Of a stretch of DNA of 64,000 nt, positions 52,156-62,033 are shown piece after piece. The stretch spans positions 244,690 through 308,689 of the forward strand of contig NZ_FNPT01000002.1 in assembly GCF_900107375.1 (NCBI RefSeq), in the 5' to 3' direction. Each line of letters starts with the position of its first letter. The first letter of the stretch is position 1. The position numbers and the translations under genes are program-made. The notes beneath the pieces were generated by a model, which saw only the letters and a list, made by a program, of their open reading frames with translations, searched no databases and had not been told where the DNA came from. This DNA is from Lysobacter sp. yr284. GTDB lineage: Bacteria > Pseudomonadota > Gammaproteobacteria > Xanthomonadales > Xanthomonadaceae.

Positions 52156-52435
52156 GGCGGTCGCGGCTCGCGCCGCTCCTACAGGTAGCCCATGCAGGAG
52201 CGGCGCAAACCGCCACCGCGAGTTTCACCCACGACGCAACCGCCAAGGCCTACCTGTAGGAGCGGCGCAAGCCGCGACCGCGAATTTTCAGCCACGACGC
52301 AACCGCCATGGCCTACCTGCAGGAGCGGCGCAAGCCGCGACCGCGAAGTTTCATCCACGACGCAACCGCCAAGGCCCGCCTGCGCGCACGGCGCAAACCG
52401 CGACATCCCGACGGCGGCGCAACCGCCGCCCGCCC
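52156..52435. repeat. Tandem array of 62-63-bp units built on family-1 REP
   Basis: An inverted family-1 arm at about 52157-52184 is followed by four direct units starting at 52193, 52255, 52318 and 52381. Each unit is a 29-bp arm (TGCAGGAGCGGCGCAAGCCG...) plus ~34 bp (ACGACGCAACCGCCAAGGCC...). The fourth is the most diverged. The spacers are copies of each other, so this is tandem amplification, not a CRISPR array. It fills the 307-bp gap 52133-52439. Confidence 0.88.
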
Positions 52436-52439
52436 GGCC

Positions 52440-52991
52440 TCAACCGAACAACGTCACCCCGGGCACCAGCCACAGCGAGATCCCCGCCAGGGTCGAGCCG
52501 ATCACCGTCGCCGCCAGCACATCGCTGGGATAGTGCAGGCCCAGCACCACCCGCGACGCCGCCACCGAGGCGGTGAACGGCACCAGAATCCAGCCCAGCG
52601 CCGGGTAGTGCGCCATCGCCACCAGGCTGAAGGCGACCGCGTGCAGGGTGTGCCCGGACGGGAAGCTGAACTCGTCCAGCGGCGCGACCCAGGCATGGAT
52701 GCGCTGGTCGGAGGCGAACGGGCGCGGGCGCCGGGTCCAGCGCTTGAGCGCCTTGTACAGCGCCAGCGCGATCACGCCGGTCGCGGCCAGGTGCACGGAC
52801 GCGCGCAGGCCGTCGTAGCCGTCGGCGAGCACCAGCACCGCCATCAGCACATACCAGAACACGCCGTCGCCGAGCCGGCTGATCGCGGCGAAGTACGCGC
52901 GCGAGCCGCTGCGCTGGCCGAGGCGATTGGCGCGCAGGCACCAGCCGGATTCGCCGGCGATCAGACGTTTGCGCAAAGGCAACCGGTTCAT
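52440..52991 (-). CDS. PAP2-family membrane phosphatase
   Basis: 183 residues with five to six membrane helices. All three PAP2 signatures are present: KALKRWTRRPRPF (KxxxxxxRP), EFSFPSGHTLHAVAFS (PSGH) and SRVVLGLHYPSDVLAATVIG (SRxxxxxHxxxD). Such enzymes dephosphorylate lipid phosphates such as undecaprenyl pyrophosphate or phosphatidic acid at the periplasmic face. AGGAGG 5 bp before ATG 52991. Coupled by ATGA to the glycosyltransferase, so it may act on a product of that gene. Confidence 0.9.
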   Translation of the reverse strand: MNRLPLRKRLIAGESGWCLRANRLGQRSGSRAYFAAISRLGDGVFWYVLMAVLVLADGYDGLRASVHLAATGVIALALYKALKRWTRRPRPFASDQRIHAWVAPLDEFSFPSGHTLHAVAFSLVAMAHYPALGWILVPFTASVAASRVVLGLHYPSDVLAATVIGSTLAGISLWLVPGVTLFG

Positions 52992-54187
52992 ACGACCTCC
53001 TGCTCGGGCTTGTTGTCGGATCGGGCATCGTGCGGCAGCCGCTTGCGCGTGCCGCGGGTGTTGCGTTCGGCCAGGCCGTGCAGCACCGCGTCGAAATCGG
53101 CGGCGACCTGCTGCGGGCGCAGGCCGCCGATGGCTTCGCGGCCGGCGCGGGCCATGCGCGCGCGCGCGGCGTCGTCGCCGGCGATGCGCACGGCCGCGTC
53201 GATGAAGCCGGCGTCGTCGCCGTTGGCCACCGCCGCGCCGTGCTCGCCGTCGCGCAGGTGCTCGTGCGCGGCGCCGTAGTCGAAGGCCACCGTCGGCACG
53301 CCGCTGGCCATCGCTTCCAGGGTGACGTTGCCGAAGGTTTCGCTGAGGCTGGGGAACAGGAACAAGTCGCCGCTGGCGAAGTGTGCGGCCAGGGTCTCGC
53401 CGCGCTGGATGCCGCAGAACACGAAATCGGGGTTGTCGCGCTGCAGCTTCTCGCGCGCCGGGCCGTCGCCGACCCAGACGAAGCGCGCCTGCGGCCGGCG
53501 CTGCTGCAGCGCGCGGAACGCGCGCACGGCCAGGTCGAGGTTCTTCTCCGGCGCGATCCGGCCGACGTAGATCGCCACCAGCGTATCGGCCTGCGCGCCC
53601 CAGGCGTCGCGCAGCGACTGCATGCGCCGCGAGGGATCGAACAGCGCGGTATCGACCGCGCGCGGCAGCCGCACCACGTCCTCGAAGCCGCGCGCGCGCA
53701 GGAACTCGGCCAGTTCGCGGGTCGGCACCAGGGTGGCGTCGGCGCCGTTGTGGAAGCGGCGCATCCACGCCAGCGCGGCGCCGACCAGGAACGGCGCGCC
53801 GTAGTCGCGCATGTATTCGTCGAAGCGGGTGTGGAAGCCGGTCGCGGCGGGGATGCCGAGCGCGCGCGCGGCCTTCAGCGCCGAGCCGCCGAGCGGGCCT
53901 TCGGTGGCGACGTAGATCGCATCGGGTCGGCGGCCGCTCCAAGCCCGGCGCAGGCGCGCGGCGCAGGGCAGGCCGAAGCGCAGGCCGGGGTAGCGCGGCA
54001 ACGGCAGGCCGCGCACCAGCAGTTCGTGATCGGCGCCGTCGCCGCCGCCGCCGTCGGCGGCCTGGCGCGGGCGCACCACCTCGACCTCATGGCCGCGGGC
54101 GCGCAGACCCCGCTCCAGACCTTGCACGGTCAGGGCGACGCCGTTGATCTCCGGCGGATAGGTCTCGGTGACGATCGCGTAGCGCAT
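52988..54187 (-). CDS. GT4-family glycosyltransferase (mannosyltransferase-like)
   Basis: 399 residues with a GT-B fold. The N-terminal domain begins MRYAIVTETYPPEINGVALT (the E-TYPP-NGV signature of the GDP-mannose-dependent alpha-mannosyltransferase/MgtA group) and has ATGFHTRFDEYMRDY. The C-terminal nucleotide-binding domain has VAIYVGRIAPEKNLDLAVRA, FVWVGDGPAREKLQRDNPD and LFPSLSETFGNVTLEAMASG (E-x7-E). The acceptor is probably a glycolipid. The nucleotide sugar is inferred, not proven. Overlaps the PAP2 gene. Confidence 0.9.
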   Translation of the reverse strand: MRYAIVTETYPPEINGVALTVQGLERGLRARGHEVEVVRPRQAADGGGGDGADHELLVRGLPLPRYPGLRFGLPCAARLRRAWSGRRPDAIYVATEGPLGGSALKAARALGIPAATGFHTRFDEYMRDYGAPFLVGAALAWMRRFHNGADATLVPTRELAEFLRARGFEDVVRLPRAVDTALFDPSRRMQSLRDAWGAQADTLVAIYVGRIAPEKNLDLAVRAFRALQQRRPQARFVWVGDGPAREKLQRDNPDFVFCGIQRGETLAAHFASGDLFLFPSLSETFGNVTLEAMASGVPTVAFDYGAAHEHLRDGEHGAAVANGDDAGFIDAAVRIAGDDAARARMARAGREAIGGLRPQQVAADFDAVLHGLAERNTRGTRKRLPHDARSDNKPEQEVV

Positions 54188-54400
54188 GGCGCAGGCTCCG
54201 GTTTGCGCAAGCCTGGGCGTGCGCCGTGTCCCTGCGGTTGCCGGGGCATGACGCGTGCGTGACCGCACCTGGGTAACCGTTTTCCGGAACCGTTTTCATC
54301 CGGGCGGCGTCACGAAACATCGCGTAGGCACCGGTTTTGTCCCGATCCGTCAATCGTTTGCGCGAACGCGCGCCTTCCGGATCGTTAACAAGCCTGTCCC

Positions 54401-54406
54401 TACAAT
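54401..54406 (+). promoter_or_regulatory. Possible -10 element upstream of opgD
   Basis: TACAAT, 48 bp before the opgD TTG, in the divergent 266-bp gap between the glycosyltransferase and opgD. The -35 is not clear. The gap also has two GGAACCGTTTT/GGTAACCGTTTT copies at about 54274-54296 near the glycosyltransferase side. Confidence 0.4.
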
Positions 54407-54453
54407 CGCCCCGTTTATCTGATCCGCCGCCGCCACTTCCAGGGGAGCGCTGC

Positions 54454-55980
54454 TTGCACCGACGCGAATTGATCAAGGCCGGACTGGGCCTGCCGCTGGC
54501 GGCCTGGGCCGCGGGCGGCGCGTGGCCGGCCTGGGCCGCGGCGGCAGGACCGGCGCAGGCCTTCGACGCCGACACCGTGCCGGCGCTGGCGCGCGCGCTC
54601 GCGGCCAAGCCGTATCGCGCGCCCTCGGCCGATCTGCCGGCCGGCCTGGCCCAGGTCGACTACGACCGCTGGCGCGACATCCGCTTCGATCCGGCGCAGG
54701 CGGTGTGGAAGAACGACGGCCTGCCGTTCGAGCTGCAGCTGTTCCACCGCGCGTTCCTGTTCAAGCAGCGGGTCGAACTGAACCTGGTCGACGCCGGCCT
54801 CGCCACCGCGGTGGCATACCGCAGCGAGCTGTTCGACTTCGGCCAGGCGCCGCGCCCGCCCCAGGGCGCCGATGTGGGTTTCGCCGGTTTCCGCGTGCAC
54901 GCGCCGATCAACCGCAAGGATTATTTCGACGAGGTCTGCGCGTTTCTCGGCGCCAGCTATTTCCGCGCCGTCGCGCGCGACCTGCTGTACGGCCTGTCCG
55001 CGCGCGGGCTGGCGCTCGACACCGGCGTCGGCGACCGCGAAGAGTTCCCGGCGTTCGTGTCGTTCTGGATCGAGCGGCCGGCGAAGGACGCGCCATCCAT
55101 CGTCGTGCACGCGCTGCTCGACAGCGCCAGCACCGCCGGCGCGATGCGTTTCGTCATCACCCCGGGCGCCGACACCGTGTTCGACACCACGCTGCGCCTG
55201 TATCCGCGCACGACCCTGGAGCGCGCCGGCATCGCGCCGCTGACCAGCATGTACCACTTCGACGACACCGACCGCCGCGGCGTCGACGACTTCCGCCCGG
55301 CCGTGCACGACTCCGACGGCCTGGCCCTGTTCAACGGCGCCGGCGAGCAGATCTGGCGGCCGCTGCACAACCCCAAGCGCGTGCAGGAAAGCGCGTTCCA
55401 GGACCGCCGCCCGCGCGCGTTCGGGCTGATGCAGCGCAAGCGCGCGTTCGCCGACTACGCCGACAGCGAAGCCCATTACGAGCGCCGCCCGAGCCTGTGG
55501 GTGGAGCCGACCGGCGACTGGGGCGAGGGCGCGGTGCACCTGATCGAGATCCCGACCGGCGACGAATACCACGACAACATCGTCGCGTTCTGGCGTCCGC
55601 GCGCGCCGCTGGCGGCCGGGCGCGAGCACCGCTTCGACTACCGCCTGCACTGGTGCGCGAAACATGCCTGGACGCCCGGACTGGCTACGGTGTCGCGCAC
55701 CCGCATCGGCGCCGGCGGCCGCGGCGCGCGCCTGATCGTGCTCGACTTCGACGGCGGCCGCCTGCCCACGCTCGCGCGCGACACCGCGATGCGCGCGGTG
55801 GTCTGGGCCTCGGCCGGCCAGATCGCCAACGCCAGCGCGCGCGCCATCGACGGCAGCGGCGCCTGGCGCCTGTCGTTCGAACTTCAACCCGGGGACGCGC
55901 GCGCGGTCGAACTGCGCGCGGTCATGGAGGACGCGTCCGGCCCCGTTTCCGAAACCTGGCTTTATCGTTGGACCGCATGA
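54454..55980 (+). CDS. opgD: Glucan biosynthesis periplasmic protein OpgD
   Basis: 508 residues. The start is TTG 54454 with GGGGAG 7 bp upstream, giving a twin-arginine signal [20 protein letters not shown] cut after AWAAA, as expected for OpgD (Tat-exported). The OpgG/D domain is recognised by [60 protein letters not shown] and the C-terminal [20 protein letters not shown]. OpgD shapes periplasmic glucan backbones. It overlaps opgH by 4 bp; the order opgD-opgH differs from the E. coli opgGH operon, where opgD is separate. Confidence 0.93.
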   Translation: MHRRELIKAGLGLPLAAWAAGGAWPAWAAAAGPAQAFDADTVPALARALAAKPYRAPSADLPAGLAQVDYDRWRDIRFDPAQAVWKNDGLPFELQLFHRAFLFKQRVELNLVDAGLATAVAYRSELFDFGQAPRPPQGADVGFAGFRVHAPINRKDYFDEVCAFLGASYFRAVARDLLYGLSARGLALDTGVGDREEFPAFVSFWIERPAKDAPSIVVHALLDSASTAGAMRFVITPGADTVFDTTLRLYPRTTLERAGIAPLTSMYHFDDTDRRGVDDFRPAVHDSDGLALFNGAGEQIWRPLHNPKRVQESAFQDRRPRAFGLMQRKRAFADYADSEAHYERRPSLWVEPTGDWGEGAVHLIEIPTGDEYHDNIVAFWRPRAPLAAGREHRFDYRLHWCAKHAWTPGLATVSRTRIGAGGRGARLIVLDFDGGRLPTLARDTAMRAVVWASAGQIANASARAIDGSGAWRLSFELQPGDARAVELRAVMEDASGPVSETWLYRWTA

Positions 55981-57917
55981 ACGCAACTGCCGCACCGCCG
56001 CACCGTCCCGCCGCCTCCGTGCCCTACGAAGCCCTGCCGCCCGAATCGCCGATGGCGATGCCGGTGCAGTCGCTCAAGACCGGCGGGCTGTCGCCCAAAC
56101 CGCTGCCGACCGCGCCGCGCGGCATGGCCCTGCGCCGCCTGTACGTGATCGGCGGCGCCGCGCTGCTGACCCTGGTCGCGGCGTACCACATCCTGCGCGT
56201 GCTCTACGTCGGCGGGCTCAACATCCTGGAAGGCGCCTTGCTGGGGCTGTTCCTGTTCCTGTTCGCGTGGATCGCGCTGGCCTTCACCAGTTCGCTGGCC
56301 GGCTTCGTGCTGATCCTGTCGCGGCGGCGCTGGCGGCTGGGCCTGAAGCAGGGCGGCGAGCTGCCGTCGCTGGACGAGCGCACCGCGCTGCTGGCGCCGA
56401 CCTACAACGAAGACCCCGAGCGGCTGATGGCCGGCCTGCAGGCGATCTACGAATCGGTCGCGGCCACCGGCCAGCTCGACAAGTTCGACTTCTTCATCCT
56501 CAGCGACACCACCAAGGAACCGATCCGCCAGGCCGAGATCCGCGCGTTCAACGCCTTGCGCGAACGCACCGGCGGGCATGCGCGGATCTTCTACCGCCGG
56601 CGCAAGAACAACGCCGAGCGCAAGGCCGGCAACATCGCCGAATGGGTGCGCCGCTTCGGCGCCGCCTATCCGCAGATGCTGATCCTCGACGCCGACAGCC
56701 TGATGACCGGCGAGGTGATCGTGAAGCTGTCCGGGGCGATGCAGCGCCATCCGGACGTAGCGCTGATCCAGACCCTGCCGATGATCGTCAACGGCCAGAC
56801 CCTGTTCGCGCGCATGCAGCAGTTCGCCGGCCGCGTGTACGGCCCGGTGATCGCCTACGGCATCGCCTGGTGGCACGGCGCGGAGAGCAACTACTGGGGC
56901 CACAACGCGATCATCCGCACCCGCGCCTTCGCCGAGCACGCCGGCCTGCCGGAGCTGCGCGGGCGCAAGCCCTTCGGCGGCACCGTGCTCAGCCACGACT
57001 TCGTCGAGGCCGCGCTGATGCGCCGCGGCGGCTGGGCGCTGCACATGGTCCCGGGCCTGGTCGGCAGCTACGAGGAAGGCCCGCCGTCGTTGACCGACAT
57101 GCTGGTGCGCGACCGCCGCTGGTGCCAGGGCAACCTGCAGCACACCGCGGTGCTGCCGGCGCGCGGCCTGCATTGGATCAGCCGCATGCACCTGATGATC
57201 GGCATCGGCCATTACTTCACCGCGCCGATGTGGGCGATGCTGATGCTGATCGGCCTGGTGATCCCGCTCGACAAGGTCGATTACTTCAGCTGGCAGAGCA
57301 TCCGCCTGCCGGGCTTCTCGCCCAGCGCCTACTGGCGCGACCAGGACCCGGACCGGGTGCTGTGGGTGTTCGTCGCGACCATGGCGGTGCTGCTGGCGCC
57401 CAAGTTCATGGCCTACCTGGCGCTGCTGACCGATCGCGAGACCCGGCGCGGCTGCGGCGGCGCGATCCGCGCCTTCTTCAGCATGATCTTCGAGACCCTG
57501 CTGGCCGCGCTGATGGCGCCGGTGACCATGTACCTGCAATCGCGCGGCGTGGCCGAAGTGCTGTCGGGCAAGGACTCGGGCTGGGAATCGCAGCGCCGCG
57601 ACGACGGCAGCCTGCCGCTGTCGGGCCTGATCCGCAGCTACGGCGGGCTGACCTTGTTCGGCGTGTTGATCGGCGCGATGGCCTATGCGATCTCGCCGCC
57701 GCTGGCGGCGTGGATGTCGCCGGTGATCCTGGGCTTGATCGTGTCGATCCCGGTGGTGGCCTTCACCTCCGCGCGCGGGCCGGGGCAGTTCCTGCGCCGG
57801 ATCGGCATCTTCCGCATTCCCGAGGAGATCAGCCCGCCGCCGGTGCTGGTGCGGGCGACCCAGCTGCGCGCCGAGGCGGCCAAGCGCAGCGCCGCGGCCG
57901 CCGAGCCGGCGGGCTGA
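55977..57917 (+). CDS. opgH: Glucans biosynthesis glucosyltransferase H
   Basis: 646-residue membrane GT2 enzyme that polymerises UDP-glucose into beta-1,2-glucan while exporting it. Membrane helices flank the catalytic domain (about 130-400): [40 protein letters not shown] (DxD), [12 protein letters not shown] and [15 protein letters not shown] (QxxRW-type). Six to eight C-terminal helices follow. It lacks the long cytoplasmic N-terminus of E. coli OpgH (847 residues), which there couples glucose state to FtsZ. Coupled to opgD by ATGA. Confidence 0.95.
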   Translation: MNATAAPPHRPAASVPYEALPPESPMAMPVQSLKTGGLSPKPLPTAPRGMALRRLYVIGGAALLTLVAAYHILRVLYVGGLNILEGALLGLFLFLFAWIALAFTSSLAGFVLILSRRRWRLGLKQGGELPSLDERTALLAPTYNEDPERLMAGLQAIYESVAATGQLDKFDFFILSDTTKEPIRQAEIRAFNALRERTGGHARIFYRRRKNNAERKAGNIAEWVRRFGAAYPQMLILDADSLMTGEVIVKLSGAMQRHPDVALIQTLPMIVNGQTLFARMQQFAGRVYGPVIAYGIAWWHGAESNYWGHNAIIRTRAFAEHAGLPELRGRKPFGGTVLSHDFVEAALMRRGGWALHMVPGLVGSYEEGPPSLTDMLVRDRRWCQGNLQHTAVLPARGLHWISRMHLMIGIGHYFTAPMWAMLMLIGLVIPLDKVDYFSWQSIRLPGFSPSAYWRDQDPDRVLWVFVATMAVLLAPKFMAYLALLTDRETRRGCGGAIRAFFSMIFETLLAALMAPVTMYLQSRGVAEVLSGKDSGWESQRRDDGSLPLSGLIRSYGGLTLFGVLIGAMAYAISPPLAAWMSPVILGLIVSIPVVAFTSARGPGQFLRRIGIFRIPEEISPPPVLVRATQLRAEAAKRSAAAAEPAG

Positions 57918-57960
57918 GGCGCGTTCGCGCGCCCGCCGCGGGCGCGGCGAACCGGAGGAT

Positions 57961-58314
57961 TCAGACCAGCACTTGCCGGGTCCGCCGCAGATAGGCGTGG
58001 ACCGCGTTCTCGGCCGCTTCGTCGATCATCGCCTCGGGCCCGCAGCCGTTGGGGCAGCGCAGCCGCGGGGTGGTGCCGAACAACCGGCAGATCAGCGGCC
58101 GCTCCTCGTAGGCCTGGCAACCCTGCGGGCCCAGGTGCGGGCAACTCCAGGCGGCCAGCGCGGCGTCGCGCTCGGCCTCGGGCTTGAACGGCAGCCGCGC
58201 CATTTCCTGCGCCGAGGCCGTCACCGGCCCGCAGCAGTCGTGGCAGCCCGGCCGGCAGCCGAACGAAGGAATGCGCGCGCGCAGCGCTGCCAGTTCCGGG
58301 TCGTCGCGCGTCAT
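57961..58314 (-). CDS. YkgJ-family cysteine-cluster protein
   Basis: 117 residues with a Zn/Fe-S type Cys cluster: SFGCRPGCHDCCGPVTA at the N-terminus, CPHLGPQGCQAYEERPLICR in the middle and LRCPNGCGPEAM near the end, eight to nine Cys in all. YkgJ-family proteins are small metal-binding proteins of unknown reaction. It is convergent with opgH and lies 68 bp after PhnA on the same strand. Confidence 0.88.
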   Translation of the reverse strand: MTRDDPELAALRARIPSFGCRPGCHDCCGPVTASAQEMARLPFKPEAERDAALAAWSCPHLGPQGCQAYEERPLICRLFGTTPRLRCPNGCGPEAMIDEAAENAVHAYLRRTRQVLV

Positions 58315-58382
58315 CGGTGCTCCCTCGCGGCCGCGGTCGCGGCGCGCGGATTGTCTGCGGCCGGCGGCGGCTTCTCAAGCAC

Positions 58383-58595
58383 TCAGGCTTTCTTCAAGAA
58401 CTCGGTGCGCAGGACCAGGCCCTTGACCTTCTCGACGTTGCACTCGATCAGTTCCTCGTCGTCGGTCAGGCGGATGTTCTTGCACAAGGTGCCGCGCTTG
58501 AGCGTCACCGAGGTGCCCTTGACCTTGAGGTCCTTGATCACCAACACCGAGTCGCCGTCGGCGAGCGGGATGCCATTGCTGTCTTTCACGATCAT
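58383..58595 (-). CDS. PhnA-domain protein (YjdM-like, no zinc ribbon)
   Basis: 70 residues: KDSNGIPLADGDSVLVIKDL, then KGTSVTLKRGTLCKNIRLTD and NVEKVKGLVLRTEFLKKA, the C-terminal PhnA domain. E. coli YjdM has 111 residues with an N-terminal zinc ribbon; here only the PhnA domain is present and no ribbon precedes it. AGGAG 6 bp before ATG 58595 fixes the start. The family was once linked to alkylphosphonate use, which is not proven. A palindromic site lies in its upstream region. Confidence 0.88.
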   Translation of the reverse strand: MIVKDSNGIPLADGDSVLVIKDLKVKGTSVTLKRGTLCKNIRLTDDEELIECNVEKVKGLVLRTEFLKKA

Positions 58596-58705
58596 CTCGA
58601 ACTCCTGGACGGGAAGCGGCGCCGGCGTGCGCGGACGCGGGCGACACGGCGGCCCCGTCGCGAGCGACGGGAGCGGCCGTTGTGGATCGAAAAAGCCTAG
58701 CAACA

Positions 58706-58731
58706 GATGTTTTACACATCAATATGGATGT
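58706..58731. promoter_or_regulatory. Palindromic operator between phnA-like and XRE genes
   Basis: GATGT-TTTAC-ACATC (58706-58720) followed directly by ACATC-AATATG-GATGT (58716-58731), i.e. three half-sites in alternating orientation. The 15-bp GATGT-N5-ACATC element recurs with 13 of 15 identical bases at 59965-59979. This AT-rich block is the obvious regulatory site in the divergent PhnA/XRE region; the XRE protein is the likely binder. Confidence 0.7.
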
Positions 58732-58887
58732 AGTAAAAACAAGCGCAACAGGGGCGGGTGCCGAACGCTACGCAATTGGCGATGATGCGCAGCCCCGCCT
58801 ACCGCCGCTGCCGCACACCCCGATGACCTCCTGTTCCTGCGCTCGCGCCGCCTGCGTCGTTTCCCCACCGGCCACGGAGCCGCGATC

Positions 58888-59151
58888 GTGATCACGGCCA
58901 GCCAGCTGCGCGCCGCCCGCGCCTTGGTCGGCATGGACCAGAAGACCCTGGCCGAGAAGGCCGGCGTGTCGCTGCCGACGATCCAGCGCATGGAAGCCAG
59001 CCAGGGCAACGTGCGCGGCGTGGTCGACACCCTGACCAAGATCATCAACGCGCTCGACGCGGCGGGCGTGGAGCTGATCGGCGAGAACATGCCCAGTTAC
59101 GGCACCGGCCGCGGCGTGCGCCTGAAGTCGCCGCCCGGCGCGCCGGAGTGA
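58888..59151 (+). CDS. XRE-family helix-turn-helix regulator
   Basis: 87 residues from GTG 58888 with CGGAG upstream. The HTH reads RAARALVGMDQKTLAEKAGV then SLPTIQRMEASQGNVRGVVD, followed by TLTKIINALDAAGVELIGEN and GRGVRLK, a small single-domain repressor type common in alpha- and gammaproteobacteria, often beside membrane transporters. It lies between two copies of a shared palindrome (58706 and 59965), suggesting it controls itself, PhnA and the DUF1275 gene. Confidence 0.88.
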   Translation: MITASQLRAARALVGMDQKTLAEKAGVSLPTIQRMEASQGNVRGVVDTLTKIINALDAAGVELIGENMPSYGTGRGVRLKSPPGAPE

Positions 59152-59179
59152 GCCGTGCCGCTGCGTTGCGCGCGGCCGC

Positions 59180-59848
59180 TCAGTCGGAAAACGGGCGCAA
59201 CTGGCGGTAGAGCGCGTAGCCACCGCCGGCCGCGCCGGTCAGCGCGGCCGGCAGGTACAGCATGGCGCTGCCCCAATGCCGGTACAGCAGCGCGCCCAGC
59301 AGCGCCCCGGCCAGGAACCCGCAGATCACCAGCGCGCTCAGCAGGATCCGCCGGCGCGGCACGTCCTGGCCGCGCAGCGCATGGCCCAGGCCGATGCCCA
59401 GGTCGGTGAACATGCCGGTCAGGTGGGTGGTGCGCAGGACCGAGCCGCTGAAGGTCGTGGCCATCGCGTTCTGCAGCCCCATCGCCATCGCCGCCACGCA
59501 GCCGCCGAGCATCGGCTGGTGGCGCAGCAGCGGCACGGCCGCGAACAGCAGCGCCGACTCGATCGACAGCACTACGCCGTAGCGTCGGCCCAGGCGCAGG
59601 GAACGGCCCTGGACGATGGCCCCGCTCAGCATCGCGCCGGCGACATAGGCGGCGATCACGCCGAACAGTTGCAGCGCCGCCCGCGGCCGGCCCGCGGAGG
59701 CCGCGGCGCCGAGCAGCGTGGCGGTCCCGGTGAGGTGGGTCAGCGCCTGGTGTTCGAAGCCGAGCACGCCGGCGACGTTGACCATGCCGGCCACGCAGGC
59801 CAGCACGCCGCCGCCGACCCACACCCACCGCGGCAGTTGTATGCCCAC
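59180..59848 (-). CDS. DUF1275 (YoaK-like) membrane protein
   Basis: 222 residues with five to six helices. Family marks: GMVNVAGVLGFEHQALTHLT near the start, AAYVAGAMLSGAIVQGR, AMAMGLQNAMATTFSGSVLR and TTHLTGMFTDLGIGLGHALR. The GTG at 59848 is preferred because GAGGG lies 6 bp upstream and the protein then starts right before helix 1; an upstream TTG at 59962 would add 38 nonconserved residues across the operator. Transported compound unknown; related proteins are called YoaK. Confidence 0.85.
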   Translation of the reverse strand: MGIQLPRWVWVGGGVLACVAGMVNVAGVLGFEHQALTHLTGTATLLGAAASAGRPRAALQLFGVIAAYVAGAMLSGAIVQGRSLRLGRRYGVVLSIESALLFAAVPLLRHQPMLGGCVAAMAMGLQNAMATTFSGSVLRTTHLTGMFTDLGIGLGHALRGQDVPRRRILLSALVICGFLAGALLGALLYRHWGSAMLYLPAALTGAAGGGYALYRQLRPFSD

Positions 59849-59953
59849 CGTTGCCCTCGTTCTTGTCGTTGCATGGCCGTCGGCGCGCCTGGCCCCGGCC
59901 TCGCGGAGTGGGCCGGCGGCGGTGCCAATGGGGCGATGAGTTGGATGTTCTGA

Positions 59954-59979
59954 ACATATCAATAGATGTTTAATACATC
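59954..59979. promoter_or_regulatory. Second copy of the GATGT-N5-ACATC operator
   Basis: ACATATCAATAGATGT (59954-59969) overlaps GATGT-TTAAT-ACATC (59965-59979), an arrangement of half-sites similar to the one at 58706-58731. It lies about 105-130 bp before the DUF1275 start and upstream of the acyl-CoA ligase gene. Confidence 0.7.
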
Positions 59980-60284
59980 AATAGAGGGGTGTGGAGCTTG
60001 CTTTGAGTAAGCCGCCACGAGGCCCGGCGTCCGGGCGAGACCGACGCGCCGGGACGCATGCGGACGTGGAGGGCGGCCGGCCACGCCATCGCATCGCGCA
60101 GTCGCGCGCTGGATCGGTGTTTTCGCCGGGGCCAGGCGCCGCGTCGGACCTCGCCAGAGCCGGCGTCCTGGCCCACGCCTGCGCGAACCCGAGCTGCCGC
60201 AACCTCGTGCGCGTTCGCCGTCGCGGTCACGGATTCGCCGTTCGCGCGCGGACGCCGCCGCGCCGGCGCGGCGACGCCAGCGGC

Positions 60285-60290
60285 TATGCT
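60285..60290 (+). promoter_or_regulatory. -10 element of a likely leaderless acyl-CoA ligase mRNA
   Basis: TATGCT ends 6 bp before ATG 60297, with no Shine-Dalgarno sequence between. The preceding 59980-60284 is GC-rich, with no gene or repeat recognised. Confidence 0.55.
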
Positions 60291-60296
60291 CGGCGC

Positions 60297-62006
<1,710 letters not shown>

Positions 62007-62033
62007 GCGCCGCGCCGGCGCAGCGGGCCGCGA

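Noticed and set aside
52193-52435. Regularly spaced repeats resembling a short CRISPR array
   Set aside because: The spacers are nearly identical to each other, the repeat is a family-1 REP arm found singly or in pairs elsewhere, and no cas gene is present.
52154-52576. Open frame reading through the REP array (CRSGASRDRE repeats)
   Set aside because: The 63-bp unit keeps the frame open by chance (21 codons), and it overlaps the end of the PAP2 gene on the other strand. The CRSGASRDRE peptide is a standard translation of this REP.
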